Shown here piece after piece: positions 8,956 to 17,600 of a stretch of DNA of 39,554 bases (position 1 is its first letter; each line of letters starts with the position of its first letter). The stretch is from positions 1-39,554 of the forward strand of contig CABSEG010000020.1 of NCBI GenBank assembly GCA_902476645.1. The letters run 5' to 3'. The DNA comes from an uncultured Lachnospiraceae bacterium. GTDB taxonomy: Bacteria; Bacillota; Clostridia; Lachnospirales; Lachnospiraceae. Under the pieces are notes generated by a model. That model was not told the DNA's origin, ran no database searches, and worked only from the letters and a program-made list of their open reading frames with translations. The position numbers were made by a program, and so were the translations under genes.

Positions 8956-9898
8956 GTTCTTCTTCTCTCCTCTCGTCAAACAGTACGGTACTAAAGTACC
9001 TCTCTCCCGTATCGGGCAGAATGGTGACCACCCGCTTGCCGCTTCCTAATTTTCTGGCCAAACGAATGGCTGCCGCCACGTTAGAGCCACTGGAAATACC
9101 GCACAGAAGGCCCTCCTCTCTGGCCAGCCTTCTGGAAACCTCCAGCGCCTCCTCATCGGTCACCACACAGATGTCCTCGTAAATATCCATGTTTAAATTC
9201 TCCGGAATCAGGCCGTCTCCAATGCCCATCTGCAAATGAGTGCCAATACTTCCCCCGGAAAGGATGGCTGCATGTTCCGGCTCCACGGCCCAGATGGTGA
9301 TATCTGGGTACTGATTCTTTAATACCTCCCCGATGCCGGAAAGGGTTCCCCCTGTCCCAACGCCGGAACAAAATCCATGGATTGGCCCCTCCGCCTGCTC
9401 CAAAATCTCCACTGCCGTGTGATATTTGTGTACCAGGGGATTGTTGGGATTCGAAAACTGCTGGGGAACAAAAACCCTGGGATCCTCCTGCTCCATGCGA
9501 AGGGCCGTCTGGAGACACTCGTCGATACACTTTCCGATATCCCCGTCATCATGGATCAAAATTACCTGGGCCCCATACTGGCTCACCAGCTTTCTGCGCT
9601 CCTCGCTGACTGAGTCCGGCATAATGATTCTTACCTGATAGCCTTTTACCGCCCCCACCAAGGCAATTCCAATTCCCTGATTTCCGCTGGTAGGCTCTAC
9701 AATAATAGAATCTTTATTAATCTTTCCGGCCTTCTCCGCTTCCTTTAACATGTTGTAGGCTGTCCTGGTCTTGATGGACCCCCCGATGTTGACCCCCTCA
9801 TACTTCACCAGGATCTCGGCTGCTCCCGGCTCTGAAATTTTGTTCAGACGAATCATGGGCGTATGCCCAATCGCCTCCAATACGTTTTGATAAATCAC
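8948..9898 (-). CDS. cysK: Cysteine synthase (O-acetylserine sulfhydrylase)
   Basis: This PLP fold-type II enzyme joins O-acetylserine and sulfide to give cysteine. It has 316 residues, the usual CysK length. The PLP lysine is K43 in GGSIKTR. The substrate loop is TSGNQG (70-75) and the phosphate-binding glycine loop is GVGTGGT. These differ slightly from the textbook SVKDR and TSGNTG but keep the catalytic lysine. The start is GTG at 9898, chosen because AGGAGG sits 8 nt upstream and no in-frame ATG gives the full N terminus (MIYQNVLEAIGHTPMIRL). The next gene, metY, overlaps it. Together they give sulfide assimilation into cysteine and homocysteine. Confidence 0.93.
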   Translation of the reverse strand: MIYQNVLEAIGHTPMIRLNKISEPGAAEILVKYEGVNIGGSIKTRTAYNMLKEAEKAGKINKDSIIVEPTSGNQGIGIALVGAVKGYQVRIIMPDSVSEERRKLVSQYGAQVILIHDDGDIGKCIDECLQTALRMEQEDPRVFVPQQFSNPNNPLVHKYHTAVEILEQAEGPIHGFCSGVGTGGTLSGIGEVLKNQYPDITIWAVEPEHAAILSGGSIGTHLQMGIGDGLIPENLNMDIYEDICVVTDEEALEVSRRLAREEGLLCGISSGSNVAAAIRLARKLGSGKRVVTILPDTGERYFSTVLFDERREEEHE

Positions 9899-9963
9899 AT
9901 CGTTATCCTCCTGCTTTACTCTAAAAGCTGTCTCTTCTAAATACTATATGCGCAAGATACCGC

Positions 9964-10815
9964 TTACGACTCCGGACAAACGGTCTCCCGATCCGGATGT
10001 TCCCCGGACCAGCCAGTCTCCGGCATGTTCAAAAGCCGTTTCATATCCTCCCCGCTGATGGTAAAAGGTTCCGGCAGCAGATTCTGTCTCATGCGCTCCT
10101 CACTGGAAGCCTTAGGCAAAGGCATAGCGCCCAGCTGAAGAACAAATTGGAGGCAAAGTTGCGCAACTGAAACCTGATAGCGCCCCGCCATCTCTGTCAG
10201 AAGAGGATCTGCAAGCACCCTTCCTCTGCCCATAGGGCTCCAGGCTTGCACCAGAATCTGCTTATCCTGACAGTAACGAACTGCCTCCCGCTGCCAGTAA
10301 CCAGGATGGATTTCCAGCTGATCTATAGCCGGATAAATCCTGGCTTTCTCCATAAGAGCCTCTAAATGATGGGGAAGAAAATTGCTGACGCCAATCGCCT
10401 TTATGTTACCTTGCTCATATAATTCTTCCATGGCCCTCCAGGTATCCCACATGCGCGCTTTCCAATCAGGATCCCCCGGCTCCTTCTTGGGCCAGTGGAT
10501 CAGATAGACATCCAGATACGAAAGATCCAAAAGCTGTCTGGATCTCTCAAAGGAAGCCTTCGTCTGTTCATATCCCAAATCTGTTTTCCATACCTTGGAG
10601 GCCACCCAAAATGCTTCTCTTGGCAGTCCGCTTTCCTTTAGCGCCCTGCCCACCTCTTGCTCATTCTTGTAAAAAGCTGCCGTATCAAAGTAGCGGTACC
10701 CGGCCTTTATGGCTAAATCCAACACATCTGCGGTTTCCTGCGTGGACTTATAGGTTCCAAAACCAATGCCGGGTATCTTAAATCCGTTATTCAATGTCCG
10801 CTGGGGAACTTGCAT
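9964..10815 (-). CDS. Aldo/keto reductase
   Basis: This is an NAD(P)H-dependent oxidoreductase of the AKR superfamily (2,5-diketogluconate reductase / AKR5-like group), with 283 residues from the chosen start. The catalytic tetrad is visible: D44 and Y49 (FDTAAFYKNE), K74 (ASKVWKT) and H107 (YLIHWPK). Late motifs include IGVSNF and the end of the barrel with PLPKASSEERMRQN. The ATG at 10815 has AGGAGG 7 nt upstream and is preferred over an ATG at 10842. The gene is followed by cysK on the same strand after 65 bp, so it may head that unit, but a separate cysK promoter is possible. The substrate cannot be assigned; these enzymes usually detoxify aldehydes or reduce sugar-derived carbonyls. Confidence 0.9.
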   Translation of the reverse strand: MQVPQRTLNNGFKIPGIGFGTYKSTQETADVLDLAIKAGYRYFDTAAFYKNEQEVGRALKESGLPREAFWVASKVWKTDLGYEQTKASFERSRQLLDLSYLDVYLIHWPKKEPGDPDWKARMWDTWRAMEELYEQGNIKAIGVSNFLPHHLEALMEKARIYPAIDQLEIHPGYWQREAVRYCQDKQILVQAWSPMGRGRVLADPLLTEMAGRYQVSVAQLCLQFVLQLGAMPLPKASSEERMRQNLLPEPFTISGEDMKRLLNMPETGWSGEHPDRETVCPES

Positions 10816-10921
10816 TGTTTCTCCTCCTCTTTTTGTCTTCATTTTACATATTTTATCACAGTTTTATTAAATACTCCATACTTCCAAACACACATTTGCT
10901 GTTTCAAGCATGATTTTCTTC

Positions 10922-10950
10922 TTGACAGGCTTACCAGGCAATGCTATTCT
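10922..10950 (+). promoter_or_regulatory. Promoter of the XRE-ABC transporter operon
   Basis: A perfect TTGACA (10922-10927) lies 17 bp from TATTCT (10945-10950, 4/6 match to TATAAT). Transcription would start near 10957, about 73 nt before the XRE start codon. The predicted start falls inside the operator-like inverted repeat described next. Confidence 0.7.
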
Positions 10951-10955
10951 GATTC

Positions 10956-10994
10956 TGACAAATATCATTGTCATTTTGCGCAGGATCATTGTCA
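10956..10994 (+). promoter_or_regulatory. Operator-like inverted and direct repeats before the XRE gene
   Basis: TGACAA (10956-10961) and TTGTCA (10968-10973) form a perfect inverted repeat with a 6-bp spacer. The 9-mer TCATTGTCA then recurs at 10965-10973 and 10986-10994, exactly 21 bp or two helical turns apart. Placed over the predicted transcription start, this is the expected site for autorepression by the XRE protein. Binding is inferred. Confidence 0.5.
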
Positions 10995-11029
10995 ATATTT
11001 CATTTCATATGCCAGAAAGGAGGATGTCC

Positions 11030-11242
11030 ATGCCTTTACATAATCGTCTGAAAGAACACAGGGCCAGACTGTCGATCAATCAGTCTGAACTTGGGAAACT
11101 GGCAGGCGTGTCCAGGCAGACCATCAGCCTGATCGAGCGGGGAGATTATTCTCCATCTGTCACCCTGGCTCTGAAATTGGCAAAGATCTTTGACGTGCCG
11201 GTGGAGGAAATTTTTTCCTACACAGAGGAGGAAGAAGCATGA
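11030..11242 (+). CDS. XRE-family HTH transcriptional regulator
   Basis: This is a 70-residue DNA-binding protein made almost entirely of one XRE/Cro-CI helix-turn-helix. The HTH spans about residues 18-38 (QSELGKLAGVSRQTISLIERG) and is followed by the usual SPSVTLALKLAKIFDVPVEEIF helices, of which I cite only the start and end here. AAAGGAGG lies 6 nt before the ATG at 11030, whereas an ATG at 11024 touches it, which decides the start. The next gene starts at 11239 inside its stop region (ATGA), so the two are coupled. It is the first gene of a five-gene plus-strand operon. It probably represses that operon through the repeats at 10956-10994. Confidence 0.9.
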   Translation: MPLHNRLKEHRARLSINQSELGKLAGVSRQTISLIERGDYSPSVTLALKLAKIFDVPVEEIFSYTEEEEA

Positions 11243-12000
11243 AAGATGGCAGAAAAATCAACTCATACCTGAGACTTTTGCTCTACATCCTGATCTTATC
11301 GGTAATCTTTTTTATTCTGGCCCTGTGCTTTCTGGCAGGTACCGGTATGATTCGCAGCGCTATGGGAACATCTCTGACCTGGCTTTCCGACTATACAGAA
11401 GTCCTGCTTTGGTGTTTTGCCCTGCTTGAGCTGGCAATTACCCTCACCGGTTATTTCCGGGTGGAGCAATTAATACGGGCTGAGGCCAAACTTCTGGAAC
11501 AGGAGCAGGAGGCAGACCACGTAAATTACCAGATTGAAGCCTGGACTATTTACACTAATATCCTGGGTTATCTGCTCTTTATTGCAGGCACCGTCCTGTA
11601 CACGTTTAGCCTGTCCGGTCAAAAGAAGCAAGAGGGGTTTTCCATCGTTCCCTTTTTTCTCCTATCCATATTTCTGGCCGTCTACAGTATCGCCTATGTA
11701 AAGCAGGCGCAAAGAAGAGATCCCAGCAAGAAAGGAGATCCTGTTCAATTCCGGTTCCATAAGGACTGGATGGAAAGCTGTGACGAGGCAGAGAGGGAGA
11801 TGACCTATCAGGCCTCCTACCGTTCCATGCAGGTGCTGGGCTGGGCCATTCCCATCTGTTTTCTTCTGGCCGTATGGGGACACATCATGTTTGGGACCGG
11901 GCTTCTCGCCATTTTTCTGACCGGCGTACTTTGGGGCACTGTCTCTTTATCTTATTTATTTGCAAAACTAAAGCTGCTAAAAACAAAATTAAATCAATAA
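11239..12000 (+). CDS. DUF3169-like multi-pass membrane protein
   Basis: This 253-residue integral membrane protein has about six hydrophobic segments: roughly 10-34, 46-67, 103-124, 132-152, 199-219 and 221-243. Charged loops near 68-100 and 155-195 are probably cytoplasmic. I recognise the general layout of DUF3169 proteins, which often follow a small XRE regulator, but have no recognised catalytic motif to confirm this. The start overlaps the XRE stop (ATGA), and the ABC ATPase follows 10 nt after its stop. It may be a sensor or accessory subunit for the exporter or act on the XRE protein; that is inference from gene order. Confidence 0.65.
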   Translation: MKDGRKINSYLRLLLYILILSVIFFILALCFLAGTGMIRSAMGTSLTWLSDYTEVLLWCFALLELAITLTGYFRVEQLIRAEAKLLEQEQEADHVNYQIEAWTIYTNILGYLLFIAGTVLYTFSLSGQKKQEGFSIVPFFLLSIFLAVYSIAYVKQAQRRDPSKKGDPVQFRFHKDWMESCDEAEREMTYQASYRSMQVLGWAIPICFLLAVWGHIMFGTGLLAIFLTGVLWGTVSLSYLFAKLKLLKTKLNQ

Positions 12001-12010
12001 GGAGGAGCTT

Positions 12011-12928
12011 ATGAAACTGGAAGCTTATGACCTGACCAAAAAGTTCGGGGAAAAAGAAGTTCTGCACGGCATATCCTTTTCGGTGGAAAGCGGAAAAGCC
12101 CTGGGACTTCTGGGACGAAACGGCGCGGGCAAGACCACTACCATCCGTATCCTGATGGATGTCTTTAAGGCAAACAGTGGGGCTATCACTCTGGATGGAA
12201 AACCCTTTCACCCAAAGGAGTATCAGATCGGATATCTGCCGGAGGAGCGAGGTCTTTACCCCAAGAAAAAGGTAGGTGAACAGCTGATTTACCTGGCTTG
12301 TCTTAGGGGGATGGATCCAAAAACCGCCAGGAACAATACCAAGCGTTGGCTCAAACGTCTGGAGGTAGACGAATACGAATCCAAAAAACTGGAAACCCTC
12401 TCCAAAGGTAATCAGCAGAAGGTGCAGCTTGCACAAACTCTGGTCTGTGATCCGGCCATTGTGATCCTGGACGAACCGTTCAGCGGACTGGACCCGGTCA
12501 ACTCCCAGATCTTAAAGGATGTAATTTTGGAGCTGATACAGGCCGGAAAACTGGTCATCTTCTCCAGTCATCAGATGAGCTATGTGGAAGAATTCTGTGA
12601 TGACATTATCATTATCAACCATGGGGATGTGGTCCTGAGAGGAGAGCTTAAGGAGATTAAACGGGAGTTCGGCAAAGACCGACTGGTTCTCTCCGCACTC
12701 AATTATTCTCTCTCCGAGCTGCAGCGGATTCTCCAAGAGTCCTTCTATGATCTGGTGACTGTGGAAGGGCTGAAAAAGGACCGCATTCTGATTTGCCAGA
12801 AAGACGCCTCCAAAAAAGCTCAGCTGATCAACCGACTGACAGAGCAGGGAATTGACCTAGAATTCTTCGGGCTCTATGAACCCTCATTAAATGATATCTT
12901 TGTGGAAAGGGCAGGTGACGAGAAATGA
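12011..12928 (+). CDS. ABC transporter ATP-binding protein (NatA-like)
   Basis: This is the cytoplasmic ATPase of an ABC-2 type exporter, 305 residues long. Walker A is GRNGAGKT (35-42), the Q-loop region carries YLPEERGLYP, the signature is LSKGNQQ (130-136), Walker B VILDE (151-155), D-loop GLD (159-161) and H-loop H187. The YLPEERGLYP form is typical of the NatA / multidrug-export subgroup. About 90 C-terminal residues form the regulatory tail (DUF4162-like) ending in EPSLNDIFVE. AAGGAGG lies just upstream of the ATG. Its stop overlaps the permease start (ATGA), so the two are made together. Substrates of this subgroup include sodium ions, antibiotics and peptides; nothing here decides among them. 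Confidence 0.92.
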   Translation: MKLEAYDLTKKFGEKEVLHGISFSVESGKALGLLGRNGAGKTTTIRILMDVFKANSGAITLDGKPFHPKEYQIGYLPEERGLYPKKKVGEQLIYLACLRGMDPKTARNNTKRWLKRLEVDEYESKKLETLSKGNQQKVQLAQTLVCDPAIVILDEPFSGLDPVNSQILKDVILELIQAGKLVIFSSHQMSYVEEFCDDIIIINHGDVVLRGELKEIKREFGKDRLVLSALNYSLSELQRILQESFYDLVTVEGLKKDRILICQKDASKKAQLINRLTEQGIDLEFFGLYEPSLNDIFVERAGDEK

Positions 12929-14190
12929 GCCAGTTTATAACCGTACTGAAATTCGAATTAGGAAATTACTTTAGGAATAAGAGCTTTATGGTGACCACTA
13001 TCATCATCGCCCTCCTGGCAATTGCCTTTGTCTCCATTCCGCCTATGATCCCGGGGCTTTTGGACGGCCTCTCTTCCGGCTCTGCCACCAGTGCCGAATC
13101 GGAATCTTCGGATGCAGAGACTGCCCAGGACGGGGAGGCAGATGTCTATGCCATCTGTGATCCGGAGGGATATCTGGCCCAGGAAAGCCTAACTTCCTTT
13201 GCCCCGAATGTGACCTGGAAGTCCTATTCTTCCGCAGACCAGGTCCGGGACGCGGTAAATGCCGGCGAAGCAGAACGCGGCTTTATCCTGGATAGCCTTA
13301 CCTCTTATACGTATGTAGTTCAGAACAACGAAATGTACGATCAAACTCAGTCCTCTTTTGACGAATTGATGACCAGCAATTTCGAATACCGTTATCTGGA
13401 AGAAAAGGGCCTGAGCGCAGATGAGATTTCCCAGTTCCAGCACTCCTCTATTACCTCCCAGACAGAAATTTTAGGTAAGGACAGCGCCAGAAATTACTGG
13501 TACACTTATATTCTAATTTTTGTGCTTTACTTCCTGATTCTCTTCTACGGCCAGATGATTGCCGTATCCGTGACCACGGAAAAGAGCAACCGGGCCATTG
13601 AAATTTTGGTGACCAGCGTAAGTCCCACCAGCCTGATTTTTGGAAAAGTCATAGCCGGAGCCATCAGCGGCGTGGTGCAAATCGGCATCATTCTGGGCAG
13701 CGCTTTCGGCACCTACAGCATTTTCCGTGAGGATTGGGGACACGCCTTAGACTTCCTCTTCCATGTACCCGGACCCGTGTGGGCCACCTACGCAGTCTTT
13801 GGCCTGTTAGGCTACCTGCTCTATGCCTTTGTGTACGGTACCCTGGGAGCCCTGGTCTCCAAGACCGAGGACATCAGCAAAAGCTCCTCTTTCATCACGC
13901 TGTTGTACGTGGTCTCCTTCCTGGTGTCCATCTTTGGTATGAACGCCAGTGACAGTGCCTTAATTAAGATTGCTTCCTACATTCCGTTTACCTCCAGCAA
14001 CGCCATGCTGGTTCGGGTGGCCATGGGCAGTGTAGCCATATGGGAAATCGTCATATCCTTTGTCATTCTGCTGGTAAGCTGCGGCATCATCGGTGTTTTG
14101 GCAGCCAAGATCTTCCGGTTTGGAACCTTGATGTATGGAAATCCAATCAAGTTCACCACTGCTATCAAAAAGATTCGCCAGCAGAACTAG
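12925..14190 (+). CDS. ABC-2 family transporter permease (NatB-like)
   Basis: This is the membrane subunit of the exporter, 421 residues. It has one N-terminal membrane helix (about 18-40) and a large extracytoplasmic domain (about 45-190) with an acidic, Ser-rich start. Five more helices follow at about 190-214, 234-258, 280-305, 318-338 and 370-395. The motif TTEKSNRAIEILVTSVSP, on the cytoplasmic side after the second helix, is characteristic of the NatB / YhaP-type ABC-2 family and contacts the ATPase. The start codon overlaps the end of the ATPase gene. The pairing with a NatA-like ATPase supports export rather than uptake. Confidence 0.9.
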   Translation: MSQFITVLKFELGNYFRNKSFMVTTIIIALLAIAFVSIPPMIPGLLDGLSSGSATSAESESSDAETAQDGEADVYAICDPEGYLAQESLTSFAPNVTWKSYSSADQVRDAVNAGEAERGFILDSLTSYTYVVQNNEMYDQTQSSFDELMTSNFEYRYLEEKGLSADEISQFQHSSITSQTEILGKDSARNYWYTYILIFVLYFLILFYGQMIAVSVTTEKSNRAIEILVTSVSPTSLIFGKVIAGAISGVVQIGIILGSAFGTYSIFREDWGHALDFLFHVPGPVWATYAVFGLLGYLLYAFVYGTLGALVSKTEDISKSSSFITLLYVVSFLVSIFGMNASDSALIKIASYIPFTSSNAMLVRVAMGSVAIWEIVISFVILLVSCGIIGVLAAKIFRFGTLMYGNPIKFTTAIKKIRQQN

Positions 14191-14216
14191 AGCTTCCATC
14201 TTAAAGGAGAAATTTT

Positions 14217-14444
14217 ATGAATCCAATGGCTTTGTTTCATCTAAAATCAGCCTGGGATAAATTTTGTAAACGCCATCCGAAATTTCCCAGATTCCTGAAA
14301 GCGGTATCCAGACAGGGCATTACAGAGGGCACAATCCTTAAAATCGATGTCGTCACCCCGGAGGGAACATCTTTTCACTCCAATCTGAAGATGCAAAAAG
14401 AAGATCTGGAACTTTTAGAGCAATTGAAACAATTTACAGAATAG
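14217..14444 (+). CDS. Small conserved-looking protein of the exporter operon, function unknown
   Basis: This 75-residue soluble protein is the last gene of the XRE-ABC operon, starting 26 nt after the permease stop. AAAGGAG 8 nt before the ATG makes it a credible gene. The N-terminal half is basic and aromatic (FHLKSAWDKFCKRHPKFPRF). The C-terminal half is acidic and probably helical (KEDLELLEQLKQF). No signal peptide, membrane segment or metal-binding cysteine set is visible; there is one cysteine. I do not recognise the family. It could be a small regulator or chaperone of the exporter, or a cargo-related protein. Confidence 0.75.
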   Translation: MNPMALFHLKSAWDKFCKRHPKFPRFLKAVSRQGITEGTILKIDVVTPEGTSFHSNLKMQKEDLELLEQLKQFTE

Positions 14445-14501
14445 AAAGCAGGATGCGGCTAAATGATGGATTTAGATCATTTAGCCGCATCCTGCTTTTT
14501 C
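14445..14501 (+). terminator. Strong rho-independent terminator of the exporter operon
   Basis: A perfect 23-bp stem (14445-14467 with 14476-14498) encloses an 8-nt loop and runs into a T tract at 14496-14500. It begins right after the stop codon of the 75-residue gene. The opposite strand has only a short T run, so termination of the convergent gene from the right is less certain. Confidence 0.9.
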
Positions 14502-14656
14502 TATGACAAAAACCGCACTGAGCTTCTGCGCCTGGGACATCCCGGAAGCCGTAATCCTCTTTACCTGTTTTATAAATTTTCTTGTATTATATAAACCTCC
14601 CATTATTGGCTGTTAAATTTAAAAACACCTGCTTAAAAAGCTAATATTCCCATCGT
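14502..14656. other. AT-rich spacer between convergent genes
   Basis: This is the 3' flank of the RCC1-repeat gene, which ends at 14657 on the minus strand. I see no second strong hairpin with a T tract for that gene, only AT-rich sequence and a short GCTT/AAGC arm pair near 14632. No gene or RNA is supported. Confidence 0.4.
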
Positions 14657-17600
14657 TTATAACTTCTTTATCTTCGCTTTGGAGCCTACGCCCTTTTTCT
14701 CAAGCAGTTTCTTGTAGGCTTTCACCTTTGACTTAGGCACTTTAATTATTGTCCTGGGATGTATTGCCCCAAATGCCTTTTTCCCCACTTTCTTGGTTGT
14801 CAGACTTTTCGTTTTGATTACCGCATTCTTTAGCTTTTTGCACCCATAGAAAGCTTGCTTCCCGATCTTGGAAGTCTTGGGCGGGATAGTGACCTTTGCC
14901 AAATCAATGCACCGATAGAAGGACTTGTCTCCAATGCTTTTCACATTCTTGCCAATGGAAACGGATTTTAAGCCTCGATATCCGCTGAATGCGCCCTTTC
15001 CAATGGCCGTAATCTGGAAGGCCTTTCCCCTGATCTTTACTGCGCTGCCAATTTTCAGGGTCCTGAACTTTTTATCAGATTTTTTTCTTGTGGTTCCCAC
15101 CAAGGTCACCTGACCACCGCCATTCTTGTTCAACTTGGTCACCTTGTATCTCAGCTTCTTTATCGTAACGGTCTGGCCCACTTTGACGGCGCTTTGTTCC
15201 GATGTTCCGGAGCCTCCCGGCGCAGGGGACGCGGGCTTCTGACCGGAATCCCCGGCAGAGCCAGTTGGCGCTTCCTCAGAAGGAGTGGACGGTTTTGTAT
15301 CCGGCTCCTCTCCCGTATCCGGCGTTTCCGGATTCTGATCCGGATTCTCGGCTCCCTCTTCCCGGAATACGGAATAGCCGTAATTGTTGCTCTCGTATCT
15401 CTCCGCAGCGCTTGAAGTAACCACGTAATACAGGGCATCCGCATCCGTTTCATAACCGGAAGAGTCCTTAGGATAGGCAAAGTCCATGGTCAGAATGTCT
15501 CCCTGCCTCAGCGTTCCCAAATCCTTTGCGGCAATGACTTCCCCGTCCTTTGTATTTTTTCGCACCTCCAGAGTGGCTTTCGATGAAACCGCCTCATGGT
15601 TTGTCACTGTCACATGGACCACCTTTCCGCTTTCCCATACGTCTTCCGTGGTCGCAACGGAAACGTCCGCAAAACCGGCAGTCATCTGGAAGCCATTGTT
15701 GGAGGCATCCCGATCTCCCTCTGTTGTAACCTCAACGGGAATCTTCCTACTCTCCACAGCCTCCGGCACAGCATACTCTGCCTCCAGAAGAGCGCTCTCC
15801 CCGGGCAGAATCTCCACAGAGCCTTCCGTGATCTGTCCGCCCACTGCAATGCGGTAAGAGTCAACCTTCTCCGTTCCCAGATTGCGCACGCCCACAAACA
15901 CCTTGGCACTCTGCCCCGGAATCTCCGCGCCGTCTTCCATATAAGCGTCTAGGATCTGTAAATCCGGAGCCTGGGCTGCCTGCAGCGCATATAAAGAGCC
16001 AGCCGAAGCAGTATCTCCCTTCCGGTAAAGGAATTCCATATCCCCGTCAGAGTTGAAATACCCGCTGGGGCGGAAAATGTTTTCCTCGCTGTCAGACACT
16101 GCCACCGGGCTGCTCCATTTGCCCGATGCTTCATCCAGAATGCAGGCGGTCAGTTGGTAAACGTCCGTCTCATCCACGCTGGACCAGACCAGAGCCGTAT
16201 TCTGGTTCGCCCCGTTTACCACGGTAAAGCTTTCCGAAATATTTGCGTTCTCCTCCAGCACAGCGCTTTGTTTTCCCGACTCCTCCAGTATCTCATAGCC
16301 CTGCTCGGTATACCAAAAGAGCGCTTTGCCTCCTTGGTACCGGGCATATTGTGGAGCCGCGTCATAACTCTCATTTTCCGTGAGTTTTTCCACGGTTCCG
16401 TCGGAAGAAAACCGATAAATCTCCCGATCCTCCAGCGTAGACAAATCCCGATCCGTGTCCATGCACACTGCTGCAGTCACTATATTTCCCCATATATCTG
16501 CATCATAAGATACGGGCGTTCCCTGGGTCAGTGCAAATTCCTGACGGACGGCTTCTCCTTCACAGGTCCCGGTCATAAAAAGCAGATTTTCTCCCGTGGT
16601 TCCGAAAATGTCCCCTCCTTTGTTTTTCAGTCCCACCAGCGTCACATCTCCGTTGGAATCCATGCAAGGGCGGGCGCTGTTGTAGGTAACGGCTTCATCG
16701 GAAGAAAGGGAGATGGAAGACTTTACAAAGCCATTGCTCCCCTCATCCCAGACGGCATAACGGATCTGGCTGTTTTGAAGGGCTTCTTGCATGGAAGAGG
16801 CATTCGTGATGCCGCTGTCATAATTCAGCCATGCAACTCCGATAGTTCCATTGGACGCAGTCAGATACGGGTAAAAATCTCCCGTCCCGTCTTCCTCCAC
16901 AGCAACCGGGCTGCTCCATTCTCCTCTGCTCTCGTCATAAACTGTATAGACCAGCTTCGTCCGATGAATCGTGTCCCGCAAAGGGTCTTCCGTCAAAAAC
17001 ACGGCCAGAGTGGTATTCCCCTCCTGCACAAGCTGAGGCTCCGTCAACTCTGAAGTTCCCGTCTCCAGAAGGGTTTCTTTGAGATTTGATGCCGTTGATT
17101 TGGAAATCCGCTGATCTCCGGCATCTTCCCCATGCCATACCGATGCCGTTTCCAGCTTTTGAGGCAGCACGTAGCTGTCCATATCGTACAGGGATTGTTC
17201 CAGGGCTTTCTCGTTTTGGACAGCCTTGCTTTCTCTTGTGGGGTAAAGGGGATACGTGGCGCTTGCCAGCTCCTTGGAGTAGCTAAAGCCCAAAACGCTT
17301 GCCTTAATGCTCAGAGCGCCAATTAAACCGGCCTGGGTCAGGCCTTTGGGAAAGTCAATGGTTATGGGCATGGAGGCCTTTCCCTCCGCACCCACGGTTG
17401 CCACATACAGAACACCAACGCCGCCTCCCACGCTTAAGGAAGGCGTTACCGTAAGCTTCGTACTCCCTCCAAATTTCCGGTTTTGCGTATCAAAGGTCAC
17501 GCCCGCATCCAGCTTTCCATTCACGCCCAGAGATTCCTCCAGATATACGGGGATCACGCCCACGGCATACTGCTGCTTAAAGGAGGTACTCATGTCAATG

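Noticed and set aside
9899..9963. A SAM (S-box) or T-box riboswitch ahead of cysK/metY
   Set aside because: Only 65 bp separate the genes and I see neither a conserved aptamer nor a terminator hairpin; a weak TATAGT at 9943-9948 has no matching -35.
11885..12436. A 183-codon minus-strand frame inside the exporter genes
   Set aside because: It overlaps the well-supported ATPase and DUF3169-like genes, and its sequence is what results from reading their codons backwards.
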